Of a stretch of 64,000 nt of DNA, positions 1-9,059 are shown in pieces. Numbering within the stretch: position 1 is the stretch's first letter; every line of letters begins with the position of its first letter. Both the position numbers and the translations under genes were made by a program. The stretch comes from Geminicoccaceae bacterium (GTDB taxonomy: Bacteria; Pseudomonadota; Alphaproteobacteria; Geminicoccales; Geminicoccaceae). The stretch is taken from assembly GCA_028285265.1 (NCBI GenBank), contig JANQPX010000076.1:1-64000 (forward strand), read 5' to 3'. The notes beneath the pieces are model-generated. The model was not told the DNA's origin. It saw only the letters and a list, made by a program, of their open reading frames with translations, and searched no databases.

Positions 1-315
1 CAGGGCAACCATCCCCCTGTCGGCTCGGGCCAGCAAGTACAAGTCTTCACCAACGCCAACCGCCTGTATCGTGGAGTAGTTGCTGAAATCGGCCCAGCCC
101 AAGGCGTCTGACCATTCCGGATCATTTATTGCAGCAGGCGACCACCGATCATTGGGACGATCGTAACGCAGAGTGATCATGCCCCTGTCGGCCCGGGCCA
201 GCAAATACAAGTCTTCACCAACACCAACTGCCTGTATCGTGGAGTAGTTGCTGAAATCGGCCCAGCCCAAGGCGTCCGACCACTCAGGATCGTTAGTTGC
301 AACCGGTGTCCAAGG
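1..315 (-). repeat. 168-bp in-frame tandem repeat in the metalloprotease gene
   Basis: Bases from 11 onward and from 179 onward align with an offset of exactly 168 bp (56 codons) and differ at only a few positions. Differences include synonymous changes and changes in the spacer between the two conserved blocks. The repeat runs off the left edge, so copy number is unknown. Confidence 0.9.
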
Positions 316-1230
316 GGGTTGCTGGGTGCCGATTTGGGAGCGTCTGCCATCTAGAGCCGCTTCCATGCGTGCAACTTGTCCTCCCGTAAACATGACCATG
401 CAGCGATCATCGACATAGTCCATAAAATTCATGAAAAGATCGCCGTTTGGACCATTGCCACATGTGACATTCGGGAAAGTCGGACAACCAAAATTGGAGC
501 CACCTTGGTTGGGTGTATCTTCGACGTTATCACTGCCGCCACAGCCCGTACCGTCGTCACCCCAAATGTGCCTAAGGTTCAACCAATGTCCAATCTCATG
601 GGTTGCCGTGCGACCCTTGTCGAATGGAGCTGACGCAGTTCCTAAAGTGCCAAAAGCGTCGTGTACAATGACAACGCCATCCGTATCAGCTGGTCCGCCA
701 GGGAACTGTCCATATCCAAGAATTGGATCGCCGTTTGCCCTAAGCAACTCAGGAACGACCCAAACGTTCAAGTAGTCATCTCTTGGCCAAGGAGCAATTC
801 CATCAGGTGCAGATTTGGCGTCTTCAAGATCTGATCGGAATTGTAATCGAGAGGTATTGGTGCGCGTGATGCCGGTGGTAGGCTGACCACTTGGATCACG
901 ACTTGCTAGCCGAAAGCGAATTCGCGCGTCGCCAATCAGATCGCTAAAAACACCGGGGACATTCCCGATGTCGTTGTTAGTCGCCCTAAAGTCGCGATTA
1001 AGTACATCTATTTGACTATTAACCTGCGAATCTGAAATATTATGCTCGTTGCTATTCCACAATACGTGCACAACGACATCGATCACCGTAATGCCTATCC
1101 GTGCTGTGAGCGTGCGATCACGCCGACGAGTTGCAAGCTCGAGATTGCGCTGGCGAGCAGCATATTCCGAATCAGTCTGAAGCAACCTATGATGTACTTC
1201 GTGTGCTGCGCAGTTGCGTTGTCTTGCCAT
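1..1230 (-). CDS. M43 (pappalysin/cytophagalysin-type) zinc metalloprotease with C-terminal tandem repeats, partial
   Basis: The frame is open from an ATG at 1230 (GGAGA about nine bases upstream) to the window edge, so the C-terminus is missing. The N-terminus has the conserved lead of this family rather than a signal peptide. The zinc site is HEIGHWLNLRH at residues 211-221 (H211, E212, H215, H221), followed by a cysteine-rich stretch and the Met-turn NFMDYVDD near residue 268. This assigns it to family M43. From about residue 310 the protein changes to a repeat with a 56-residue period (motifs DPEWSDALGWADFSNYS and LYLLARADRGM), of which nearly two copies are visible. It lies 21 bp downstream of a small secreted protein on the same strand, so the two are probably co-transcribed. 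The export route is not evident. Confidence 0.9.
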   Translation of the reverse strand, partial: MARQRNCAAHEVHHRLLQTDSEYAARQRNLELATRRRDRTLTARIGITVIDVVVHVLWNSNEHNISDSQVNSQIDVLNRDFRATNNDIGNVPGVFSDLIGDARIRFRLASRDPSGQPTTGITRTNTSRLQFRSDLEDAKSAPDGIAPWPRDDYLNVWVVPELLRANGDPILGYGQFPGGPADTDGVVIVHDAFGTLGTASAPFDKGRTATHEIGHWLNLRHIWGDDGTGCGGSDNVEDTPNQGGSNFGCPTFPNVTCGNGPNGDLFMNFMDYVDDRCMVMFTGGQVARMEAALDGRRSQIGTQQPPWTPVATNDPEWSDALGWADFSNYSTIQAVGVGEDLYLLARADRGMITLRYDRPNDRWSPAAINDPEWSDALGWADFSNYSTIQAVGVGEDLYLLARADRGMVAL

Positions 1231-1251
1231 GAAGATTCTCTCCAAATCTTA

Positions 1252-1662
1252 TCAATCTTCGTGTGAAATGATTAGTTTGTCGTCCTCTTCCAATCGAATT
1301 TTGTACAGTTGGGCTTTACATTCCTGTTCGATCTGGAGCACGCCCTTATTACTGAGGCTCCAGCGCATAGGCGAGGAGGCCCCTCGATCATCGGCTCCTG
1401 GGCCACCTATGCGGCCCGAACCATCCGCCGCAAAAGAAAACCAATCCCGTCCCCTGGACCTAGGAAAACTCCAGCCTTCCCGTCGATAGACCTGCTCAGA
1501 AGCAGTATCCTCTTCAAATGAATGCAGCCAGCGACCGTATAATGCTGAAGTACTGATTCCCTGAGCGAATGCTGTCATGCTGAAAATCCAACACATGATC
1601 ACCGCAACGACAGAGGCGTTGTATCTGCTTCGCTGGGTCCAAATTGGAAACATGGTAGTCAT
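1252..1662 (-). CDS. small secreted protein of unknown function
   Basis: A 136-residue protein with a probable signal peptide (hydrophobic stretch at residues 16-33, cleavage likely near AFAQG). The mature part has the spacing of a small beta-rich domain: YGRWLHSF near residue 42, WFSFAADGSGRIGG in the middle, and a final MRWSLSNKGVLQIEQE strand pattern. This looks lipocalin-like, but I do not recognise a named family. It ends 21 bp before the metalloprotease start on the same strand, suggesting one transcript; a role as inhibitor or chaperone of the protease is only inference. An ATG nine bases further in (MFPIW) is an alternative start. Confidence 0.7.
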   Translation of the reverse strand: MTTMFPIWTQRSRYNASVVAVIMCWIFSMTAFAQGISTSALYGRWLHSFEEDTASEQVYRREGWSFPRSRGRDWFSFAADGSGRIGGPGADDRGASSPMRWSLSNKGVLQIEQECKAQLYKIRLEEDDKLIISHED

Positions 1663-2066
1663 GAGGCGATATGCTGGTTCAGAAAACGATCTGACGTCAG
1701 ATCGCTTTCCCTTATGATAACGTAGGTAATAAAGAGTTATGCCAGTTTAATATGTGAAGTACTTCACACCCCCTTTAACGCAAGGCAAATTTTCTGGTGA
1801 CCAGATAGATTGTGAATTAGGAATTCAGCCTCTTAGGCAGGTTTTGGCACTTCCTGGTCATGCGGCTTCAGGCAGACATGCGCTCAAGAGCGGTCCTTTC
1901 GGGGGCAGGACCGGCCTCAGAGGCAGCTCTCGAGCCGACAGCGGACATTGGGCAGGCTGCGTTAGGGTCAAACTTTGAACTTCGCCATAAGCTCAGATTC
2001 CACTTGCGGGAGAAAAGGGCTCAGAGCCGACATTCAGGAGAACCGGGCATCTGCAATTCATGATCG
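1663..2066. other. intergenic stretch without a convincing gene
   Basis: Contains an AT-rich part (about 1690-1760) that probably holds the promoter of the leftward protease operon. A more GC-rich part (about 1860-2000) has the look of the degenerate intergenic repeats found elsewhere in the window; a short piece near 1978 resembles bases near 18250. Short open frames on the plus strand have no coding features. Confidence 0.5.
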
Positions 2067-2447
2067 TCAATCACCATCGACCAAGCGTTCCAGATGCCAG
2101 ATCTTCGCAACGATTTTCCAGCCGTCTTCGCCTTTCACGAAATTCAGATAGTCGACAAAGACGTTGCGATGGGCGCGTAGACGGATCTTAACGACCGCGC
2201 TTATTGGTGATAGCCAATCGATCAGCAAGATCTCGTCTTCTCTTTCCTGTCCCTTGCTCGCAGGCGAAGTTCTGCCTCCAACATCGTCGCTGAAGCTCGC
2301 GATCGGCTCAACAATCAGCTTCCCTTCATCGGCATCAAAAAGGCTCGACGACTCGTGAAAGGCACTGTTGAGTTTTTCCGTGTCGCAATAATAGAGGCTG
2401 TCGAAATAGACCTGTACGGCTTCGAGAAGTTCGGTCTGGGCCTGCAT
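2067..2447 (-). CDS. NTF2-like (SnoaL-type) protein, putative lumazine-binding family
   Basis: A 126-residue protein. I chose the ATG at 2447 because GGAGAAAACACC lies directly upstream and the product starts in the usual place for the fold; a longer frame reaches 2672 but overlaps the divergent regulator. The pattern (helical start with VYFDSLYYCDTEKL, then LFDADEGKL, a central SAVVKIRLRAHRNVFVDYL strand pair and the end GWKIVAKIWHLE) fits the cone-shaped NTF2-like fold and the group usually annotated as putative lumazine-binding or nuclear-transport-factor-2-like. Such proteins bind or convert small molecules, but the ligand cannot be read from sequence. It is divergent from the GlxA-type regulator, 86 bp away, so it is the likely regulatory target. 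Confidence 0.75.
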   Translation of the reverse strand: MQAQTELLEAVQVYFDSLYYCDTEKLNSAFHESSSLFDADEGKLIVEPIASFSDDVGGRTSPASKGQEREDEILLIDWLSPISAVVKIRLRAHRNVFVDYLNFVKGEDGWKIVAKIWHLERLVDGD

Positions 2448-2533
2448 GGTGTTTTCTCCGCTTGTGTTATGGCATGATTTCAACAAACATGGAGAAAGCG
2501 CCACATCGAATACTGACATAATTCGAGGAAAAA

Positions 2534-3526
2534 ATGTCGAAAATCGATGTCCCGGGAAGAATGGACAGACCGCCCAAGGTGTCCGCGCTTGTTTATGACG
2601 GCCTGTGCACGTTCGAATTCGGCATCTGTGCGGAGGTCTTTGGTCTGGAACGTCCGGAGCTGGGCGGCTCACTGTATGACTTCAAATCTGTATCATTGGA
2701 ACGTCGATCCATGCGGGCAGCCGGCGGTCTGAAGGTCATGACCACAGGCACGAAGCATGATCTGGAAACAGCGGATGTTGTGATTGTTCCGGGATGGCGC
2801 GGCAAAGACAGCGTCGTTCCCGACGACTTGTGCCGTTCCATCCGCAGGGCGCAGGCTGCGGGCGCGATACTGCTCTCCATCTGTTCTGGCATCTACGTAC
2901 TTGCCGCCGCCGGCGTTCTTTCGAATAGGCGTGCAACGACCCACTGGCGCTATGTGGACGACCTGAAATCGAAGTATCCGGACGTGCTAATCGAGCCGAA
3001 TGCGCTATATGTGGACGTCGGTGATGTCATTACGTCCGCAGGTAGCACCGCAGGATTGGATGCATGCCTCCATGTCGTGCGTCGTGATTACGGTGCCAAA
3101 GTTACGAACATGGTAGCCCGTCGACTGGTCATGCACGCATACAGACAGGGCGGACAGGCCCAGTTTATCGAACAGCCACCTCCCAAGGCCACCGGTGCCA
3201 GCAGGCTCTCCGCTCTTATGGATGAAATGCGGTCCAAGCTGACGGAACCGCATACCATTTCGAGCATGGCCACCTCCATCGGCATGTCCCCGAGGACATT
3301 TCAGCGTCAGTTTTCGGCGACCGTTGGCATTCCCGCGATGCAGTGGTTGACAAGGGAGCGCGTCATGCATTCCTGCATTCTGCTGGAAACGACAAGCATG
3401 GATATCGATTCTGTCGCCCAATCGGTCGGCCTAGCAAGCGCCGAAGCATTTCGGTATCATTTTCGTCAGACCTTAGCTCTCAGCCCCACCGAATACAGGA
3501 AACGATTCTCCGACGCGCATATTTAG
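2534..3526 (+). CDS. GlxA/FtrA-type transcriptional regulator (DJ-1/PfpI + AraC)
   Basis: A 330-residue two-domain regulator. Residues 15-190 are a DJ-1/PfpI-like domain with the nucleophile-elbow motif SICSGIYVLAAAG followed by ATTHW, as in GlxA- and FtrA-type regulators. Residues 215-325 hold an AraC-type double helix-turn-helix ending with the typical SAEAFRYHFRQTLALSPTEYRKRF. It has GAGGAAAAA before its ATG. It is transcribed away from the NTF2-like gene and shares an 86-bp promoter gap with it, so control of that gene, itself, or both is the simplest reading. The effector is unknown. Confidence 0.92.
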   Translation: MSKIDVPGRMDRPPKVSALVYDGLCTFEFGICAEVFGLERPELGGSLYDFKSVSLERRSMRAAGGLKVMTTGTKHDLETADVVIVPGWRGKDSVVPDDLCRSIRRAQAAGAILLSICSGIYVLAAAGVLSNRRATTHWRYVDDLKSKYPDVLIEPNALYVDVGDVITSAGSTAGLDACLHVVRRDYGAKVTNMVARRLVMHAYRQGGQAQFIEQPPPKATGASRLSALMDEMRSKLTEPHTISSMATSIGMSPRTFQRQFSATVGIPAMQWLTRERVMHSCILLETTSMDIDSVAQSVGLASAEAFRYHFRQTLALSPTEYRKRFSDAHI

Positions 3527-3681
3527 CAGACATTCTTCAATGACGAGATCTTGGTGCCGACCAACTTACAACGTCTGAATCGGCGGCTTTCGTGCTCGAA
3601 TTTGCTCCTCAACCCTCAACGGTCGCGTCCATAGATGACACGTCCTGCGCACCAGGCTCCCGGCAGAAAACGGCCAGAAAG

Positions 3682-3773
3682 CCGACGGTTCGAGCGATTC
3701 CTGGCCGGCGTGTCCGCTCACCAACGCATTGCGCTCACTACGATGCGGGGTGCCAAGGCTCACTCCTGACCCA
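3682..3773 (+). repeat. degenerate interspersed repeat, family C, copy 1
   Basis: About 92 bp align base for base with 18159-18250 in the same orientation, roughly four bases in five identical. In both copies one frame reads RRFExFLAxVS...GAKAHS and then a stop at the same place, which suggests the 3' end of a formerly coding element. Confidence 0.65.
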
Positions 3774-3990
3774 TTTTAGCTGCAAGCTGTTCCGTAATGT
3801 CGAAATCCGCGGACGCCTCCGGCAAAACGCCTGCGAAGGCACACCCATTTACTCGAAAAGGTGGAATGCATTCTTCAGCTATTGATTGCCAACAGTCTAA
3901 ATTAATTTCGAAACCAAACGTTTGCTGGACATTGTCTATTAGTGACGTGATTCTCCTTCGATCCATGTGTTGGAATTACCCCGAGTAGAC

Positions 3991-4024
3991 TTGGCGTGAC
4001 CCGATCGTTTTCGAGTCACGCCAA
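3991..4024. terminator. hairpin downstream of the peroxidase gene
   Basis: A perfect 10-bp inverted repeat (TTGGCGTGAC / GTCACGCCAA) with a 14-base loop, 29 bp beyond the peroxidase stop codon. No strong T-run follows on either strand, so it may be a factor-dependent terminator or an RNA-stabilising stem. Confidence 0.45.
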
Positions 4025-4052
4025 ACTTAGTGTCTGTAGGTCTGTTGAGAGA

Positions 4053-5723
4053 CTACGGAAGCAATCCGGCGAAATCTAGAAAATGCTGCATTTGCACACG
4101 ACGCCCAAATTCGCTGGTTTCTTTGGCTCCGATATCGACCTTGGCGATCAGATCCAGGCCGTTGCCTGTGCTTTCTCGGTAGTGATCGATTAAGCCGATG
4201 ATGACTTCACCGACAATCGTCCCGCCGACAGGTCCGAGAATGTTGCCAAACTCTTTTGTTTCTCCGGCAACCTGCTTGAGGCCATAGCCAGATCTTTGCT
4301 TCGGGTTGGCTCCTTCTTCGCCGTTACCATTCTTTTCAACAGCAAGATTATCGATCCATGCCGTCTGAACGTGGCTAGCTTCTTGGAGGATGTAGTACCA
4401 AAGCGGCGTTTCCTCGATGACAAGATTGGACTTAACTACATCATCGGCAGGAATGCTCTCCTCACCCATACGCTTGGCCAATTGCTGACCTGATGGAAGT
4501 CGATAGATTCGGCCTCGATTCAGATTCCTTGCCGCTAACGAACCAAGATCGTCGCTTGGCACGACGCCAAACTTGTCGAGGTTGAATAGGTGATCTGGCA
4601 GTTTGGTATCAATGCGCCTTGCCTTTTGCGGTTCTATCAGGCTGCCATCAATACTGAAGAAGTAACGCCAATCGATCACATTCTGTTCTTCGATCGGCCG
4701 AAAACCTCTTAATCCACCTGTTGCATCATTAAAGAGGTCAACATCCAATCGTGCCTGGTTGAGCGTGTAGCTTTGACGGACCTGGCTGTGGCCAAATCGA
4801 TAGGCTGCCACAGAGAATTCGATTGGCATGAAGGGCCGTCGGATCGTAGTGTTTTGGTTATTATAGAAACCGTCCTTGAAATAGAAACGGCGCCCTTCTT
4901 CTGCGATTCTTTTCGTGAGCTGAACACCGATGACTTGCGGCAGGAAGTCCTCAATGAGCAATCTGTGATAGTAGTGAATGACGTGATCACGCGCCTCTTC
5001 GAAGATCTCCCTCTTTTGCGTTGGTGTTAAACTGACTTCGGTCAGGCGATGTTCGCGCAGCAACTCATCGACCATGGCGTTGTGAAACGCGATAAAGGCT
5101 GCTTGAAGTTGGCTGACGATGACATTCTCATCGTTTCGCGGATCGCCAATTAGCGCGACGTCGTTGAACCGCGCTAAATCATGACGCCCACTGTTTCCGA
5201 TCGGATCGCCGACCGCCAGTTTCGGAAGATCGTACAAATAGGGGCTGGCTTCTGGGCCAGCGCCGTATACGCAATCCAAATCCAAATTTATCGTTCGCTG
5301 ATTGTCGACCTGCTCTGGCAAAGCCGGCTGATCCAGCTGCGTCGTAACGTCAAGCGTGATATCATGATCAATGAACTGGCCAAAGAACGTCACGCCAGCG
5401 GGTGCAATACCCTCGCCTCCCGACTGACCACCTTCTTCCATCGGTCCGCCGTCACGTCCCAGTCGCCTGAGGTCGTAAATGGGGCTGGGGTGCGGCTGAA
5501 GCCCCTTCGAATTGCCGTCGAATGGTTGATTGAGTGCAAAAAGACGACCAAAACGCCCTTCGATCTGTCCCGATTGATCGCTCAGCGGCAAAATACTGCT
5601 CGCCTCGAGCTCAGGCGTAAAAGCAGGCGCTCCATGGCCGTACTGCTGTGAATTTGCTGGACTTACCAAGTACACAGACAACAACAACGATTTGGTAATC
5701 AAAGAGATTGCATTAAATCTCAT
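4053..5723 (-). CDS. secreted haem peroxidase of the animal (peroxidase-cyclooxygenase) type
   Basis: The ATG at 5723 gives 556 residues with GGGAGAAAG upstream and a signal peptide (residues 1-25, ending near PANSQ). The distal haem motif FFGQFIDHDITL places the distal histidine at H120 with the neighbouring Asp of the calcium/haem site; the proximal motif AAYRFGHSQVRQSY places the proximal histidine at H312. The conserved GDPRNDEN and HNAMVDELL segments of the family are present. Such enzymes oxidise halides or organic substrates with hydrogen peroxide outside the cytoplasm. The same frame stays open upstream to 6125 (134 further codons), which would put the signal peptide inside the protein, so the shorter start is preferred. 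No obvious operon partner. Confidence 0.9.
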   Translation of the reverse strand: MRFNAISLITKSLLLSVYLVSPANSQQYGHGAPAFTPELEASSILPLSDQSGQIEGRFGRLFALNQPFDGNSKGLQPHPSPIYDLRRLGRDGGPMEEGGQSGGEGIAPAGVTFFGQFIDHDITLDVTTQLDQPALPEQVDNQRTINLDLDCVYGAGPEASPYLYDLPKLAVGDPIGNSGRHDLARFNDVALIGDPRNDENVIVSQLQAAFIAFHNAMVDELLREHRLTEVSLTPTQKREIFEEARDHVIHYYHRLLIEDFLPQVIGVQLTKRIAEEGRRFYFKDGFYNNQNTTIRRPFMPIEFSVAAYRFGHSQVRQSYTLNQARLDVDLFNDATGGLRGFRPIEEQNVIDWRYFFSIDGSLIEPQKARRIDTKLPDHLFNLDKFGVVPSDDLGSLAARNLNRGRIYRLPSGQQLAKRMGEESIPADDVVKSNLVIEETPLWYYILQEASHVQTAWIDNLAVEKNGNGEEGANPKQRSGYGLKQVAGETKEFGNILGPVGGTIVGEVIIGLIDHYRESTGNGLDLIAKVDIGAKETSEFGRRVQMQHFLDFAGLLP

Positions 5724-6384
5724 CAACTTTCTCCCTTGGGCTAGTTTGTGCCAACTAGTACACGGTTCAGCTTTGGCGCCTGTGAAATGCTTCACAACCG
5801 AAGGCCTTTTTCCTTCCCGCCAGCAATCTCGGTACTCCAAGAAGCGATTTCGCATAGTCTGGGTCGTCCAATACCGAGACAACAACGCTGCGGTCGCGAA
5901 AAGGGGTGCTTGTTCAAGAATGAGTTCTAGGTTTCTTAGCGTGCTCTTGGAGGCGCCAGCCAATCCCCGGTTGCGGTTGTTGGCTTTCTCACGCGCCACC
6001 CAAGCTAATGCCGAGACGAGAAGATTCGTAAGTCCGATGATGTTGAACATCGGAACTAAGCAACGTGAGAATTGACGGACCCTAAAGGACCTAATGGCCG
6101 CTTTAGACAACCCGGAAGCCAGCAATCCGTGTGGCTTTCTGCCAGAGTGGCTGCTTGGTCGCGCATAGCGGCCGGTTGGCTGGGAGCTCTCGTTTCGCGA
6201 GTTGACCCATTAGCAGTCCCAAGCCTTGCGGCTGCTTCTGGTGCGACATAGCTAGTGATCTGGTACAATTGAGAAGCCCGACGGGCTCGCCACATCGATT
6301 CAGGGACGGCAGCCACGCCCATTCGGGCGGTGAGAGACAAGATCGAGCAAGGAGCTCGCGCTGTAGCAAAATGGGAGACTATGA
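5724..6384. other. upstream region of the peroxidase gene
   Basis: The minus strand is open in the peroxidase frame through 5724-6125 and would encode a partly hydrophobic peptide (NIIGLTNLLVSALAW, then a second hydrophobic stretch). It may be a chance open frame or the remnant of a small membrane-protein gene. 6126-6384 shows no gene. Confidence 0.4.
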
Positions 6385-6678
6385 ATGACGTGCATGGTTC
6401 TGGTTGAGGTCAAGGCCAAGGTTGGCACGGGTGGCGACCTGGTCGGATTGTTTGAAGAGATACTTCCCGATACACGTGCTTTTGAAGGCTGCATGAGTGT
6501 AGACGTCTACCGGAACCAGGACGATCAGGACATTGTCGTGCTGGTCGAGCAGTGGCAGACGAGGGCGCACTATGAGAAGTACTTCGCCTGGCGGGAGGAA
6601 ACGGGAGCGGTGGCGCAACTCGTCGAACGGTTAGACGGTCCGCCGAGCCTAAGATATTTCGATCCGACCGATGCCTAA
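6385..6678 (+). CDS. ABM-domain protein (putative quinol monooxygenase)
   Basis: A 97-residue single-domain protein of the antibiotic biosynthesis monooxygenase (ABM) superfamily. It has the typical strand-helix pattern VLVEVKAKVGTGGDLVGLFEEILPDTR, then FEGCMSVDVYRNQDDQDIVVLVEQW, then HYEKYFAWREETG. GGGAG lies seven bases before the ATG chosen. ABM proteins form dimeric ferredoxin-like barrels and act as cofactor-free oxygenases or as stress-related small proteins; the substrate is unknown. It is a single-gene unit between the peroxidase and the trypsin-like gene. Confidence 0.85.
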   Translation: MTCMVLVEVKAKVGTGGDLVGLFEEILPDTRAFEGCMSVDVYRNQDDQDIVVLVEQWQTRAHYEKYFAWREETGAVAQLVERLDGPPSLRYFDPTDA

Positions 6679-7029
6679 GCGTCGGCCGCAATACTCTTTC
6701 CGTCGGCCCAGCCCATATGTCGTTCTGCTGTCTTAGCCGCTTTGCAGCGCATTCTCAGCGCTACCGAACGAGGCGGTTCCTACCGGTGTTGAACCCGTCG
6801 ATCGTCGCTATATATCAGCGATCGTCAAGCAGACGATGCCTGATATCAAATTATGCGTTAGAGCGATAGTCTAACGCCAATTCGAAGCCAAAGCACAAAT
6901 TGCCTGGCCAAAAGGTCGTTCAGGGCTGCCGAAAAGGAGCACACTGTTAGTGATTGAAGATAAGTGCACGATCTCATTTAGCGGCATCCTATTAAATGCG
7001 CTCGATCAACCTAGACAACAATAAAACCG
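6679..7029. other. intergenic stretch
   Basis: No gene seen. The last 80 bases before 7030 are AT-rich and likely contain the promoter of the following protease gene. Base composition changes sharply here from GC-rich to AT-rich. Confidence 0.5.
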
Positions 7030-8487
7030 ATGGGGTTGAAATTGTCGTACACAAAAATGATTGCCCTAGCGATCTTTTGTTTATCTGAAGCGAGCGCCAA
7101 AGCCATCGTGATTCGTCATGATACTAATGACCAAGAGTATTTAGAACTCGGAGAGAAATACTCTTCATCAGTAGCCTATCTGGGAGGCTGTGCGGCCACA
7201 CTAATTGACGATAGCTGGCTGCTAACAGCGGCGCATTGTGTAAAAGGAGATGAAGATACCATTTACTCGGTGCAACATCTCGGCAACCCGTATCGTGTTG
7301 AAAATATAGTGAGCCATCCAGAATTTGGCGCTGAGAATAATCATGATTTTGATATTGCTTTGATCCAGCTAAAAGAGCCAATAAAAGATGGCAGACCTGT
7401 AAATCTATACCACTTGCAAAACGAAGTAGGCAAGTTGGTCATCTTCGTAGGTAGAGGCACCTACGGAAATGGACAAGATGGGCTAATCCAAGACGACGGA
7501 AAGCAACGTGGCGCCACCAACACGGTTATCAGCGCTTCGGAGCAGTTTATAGATTTCACGTTCGATGCACCTCCTAACGCAACAATCACAGAAGGTATTA
7601 GTGGTCGCGGAGACAGTGGCGGGCCAGCGTTTATCTTCTCAGATTCGGAGCTTTATGTAGCCGGAGTTAGCTCTCACCAGAACGGCAATGGGAATGACGA
7701 GGGAACTTATGGTGTTGCGGAATACTATACCAGGGTCTCTACCCATATCTCCTGGCTTCAGACCGTCATTGATAACGCTCAACCTCCTGTTTCTTTGCCT
7801 AAACACGCCATCATTGAAGCGATAAAATTTGAAAATGCGCATCAACTTAGAGAATCCATTAACGAGGACATCTTAGAAGATGATGAAGTTATGAATGAGG
7901 CATTTTATCAATCTATCATCCTAAACCGAATAGAAATGGCTGAGTATTTGATTTCACAAGGCGCAGATATTTCATCCATTATGATCAATGTTGATTCAAT
8001 ATTTGAACATGCGTTGCGGCATGGAAATATCTCTTATTTCGATATGTTGCTGAAGAAAACCAGCAAAAATAAATTGATACACAAAAAACAAAGTACCGTT
8101 TTGCCTCAGTTGGTGGATCAATTTGGCAATGATCCAGATATTATAGAGCGCGTCGGAATTTTGTTGGATCAAGGAGCAAATATCGATGCGCAAATTCGGG
8201 GTGGCGAATCAGCGATCATTTTGGCTGGGTGGCATACGAACAACTTGAAACTCATAGGTTACCTGATTGAACGCGGAGCTGATGTGGACATGCAAAACAT
8301 CAATGGTGATAACCCACTAATAGACGCTGCATATCTCGGAAAAAACGAGATACTTGAATACTTGCTTGATAACGGCGCTGATGTCCATGTAAAAAACAAC
8401 GATGGTTATTCAGCTCTAGATATGGCGATAAAGAAAGAGAACGAAGCGGCCATACAGATGTTGATTTCTCATGGGAAAAACAGATAA
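7030..8487 (+). CDS. trypsin-like serine protease fused to ankyrin repeats
   Basis: A 485-residue protein with a probable signal peptide (residues 1-23, ending ASAKA). Residues about 40-250 are an S1 (chymotrypsin-fold) protease: LLTAAHC puts the catalytic His at H69, HDFDIAL the Asp at D108, and GRGDSGGPA the nucleophile at S196. Residues about 265-480 form four to six ankyrin repeats, clearest at the end (GYLIERGADVDMQNINGDNPLIDAA and the next repeat LEYLLDNGADVHVKNNDGYSALDMA; each quoted here only as a signature). The gene is visibly more AT-rich than its neighbours, which suggests transfer. A secreted protease with an ankyrin interaction arm points to action on a protein partner, perhaps eukaryotic or in the periplasm; this is inference. 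Confidence 0.9.
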   Translation: MGLKLSYTKMIALAIFCLSEASAKAIVIRHDTNDQEYLELGEKYSSSVAYLGGCAATLIDDSWLLTAAHCVKGDEDTIYSVQHLGNPYRVENIVSHPEFGAENNHDFDIALIQLKEPIKDGRPVNLYHLQNEVGKLVIFVGRGTYGNGQDGLIQDDGKQRGATNTVISASEQFIDFTFDAPPNATITEGISGRGDSGGPAFIFSDSELYVAGVSSHQNGNGNDEGTYGVAEYYTRVSTHISWLQTVIDNAQPPVSLPKHAIIEAIKFENAHQLRESINEDILEDDEVMNEAFYQSIILNRIEMAEYLISQGADISSIMINVDSIFEHALRHGNISYFDMLLKKTSKNKLIHKKQSTVLPQLVDQFGNDPDIIERVGILLDQGANIDAQIRGGESAIILAGWHTNNLKLIGYLIERGADVDMQNINGDNPLIDAAYLGKNEILEYLLDNGADVHVKNNDGYSALDMAIKKENEAAIQMLISHGKNR

Positions 8488-9059
8488 AAGCATCGAAATA
8501 GGTTAATATTTTCTCACATTTAATACATCTGTTATGCTGAGGTGGGCATCGATCTATTTTCAGCCGACGATTTTGCCAAACCTTTGACACGTAGAGGATG
8601 TCGGGGGTCGAGCGGATTTGACGATGTGATCCTTCTCATGCAGGAAAATCAACGGAGACAACTCCTGAAGATTTTGTCTCACATGCTCAACCGAAAATGC
8701 GCGTGCGCCTCAAATGAGGGATTGCATGCACTTTCCTCGGCCATAAAGCGGTACGAACTAGCGCGATCAGAAACGTCTTAAACTGGCGCATCTCTTCCGT
8801 TGAGCTTATGGCACCTAACGGGCGCTAAGCAGCAGCTGCAGCCCCCCTCACGACAATTGATCCACCGTGTCCATGATGGCGATGCTCACGCCCGGTTTCG
8901 GAGGTTGAGCGGACACAAAAGGCGGAGCTGGAGCGTCAATTTTTGCCCAGTCTAGCCACTCCCATGGCCAAGGCGACGCCAGATCGTCTGCCCGAGCTCA
9001 TGGATGTGCCCATAATTGCGAGCGCTGCGGTCGCCATGGCGACAACTTCCTTTTTCAGA
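8488..9059. other. intergenic stretch with repeat A copy and a doubtful small ORF
   Basis: A GTG-started frame at 8542-8781 (79 codons) has no family resemblance and is doubtful. 8784-8915 is a copy of repeat family A. The remainder (8916-9059) keeps an open frame on the minus strand that runs into repeat A, with a W-rich segment (PWPWEWLDWAKI), but it has no start codon. Confidence 0.45.
8784..8915 (-). repeat. degenerate interspersed repeat, family A, copy 1
   Basis: About 130 bp resemble 11696-11830 in the same orientation. On the minus strand both copies keep the frame PPKPxxxIxIMDTxDxLS; here it ends with a stop at 8848-8850. Function unknown. Confidence 0.65.

Larger units (their letters stand above)
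3527..4052. other. intergenic stretch with a degenerate repeat copy
   Basis: Holds one copy of repeat family C (3682-3773). A 68-residue open frame on the minus strand (3760-3966) has no recognisable family and no clear ribosome site; it may be a gene remnant. A hairpin sits near the right end. Confidence 0.5.

Noticed and set aside
1-315. CRISPR-like array
   Set aside because: The 168-bp repeat is an in-frame protein repeat with no spacer/repeat alternation of CRISPR size.
8542-8781. 79-codon GTG-started frame
   Set aside because: No family resemblance, weak start and next to a degenerate repeat; treated as probably non-coding.
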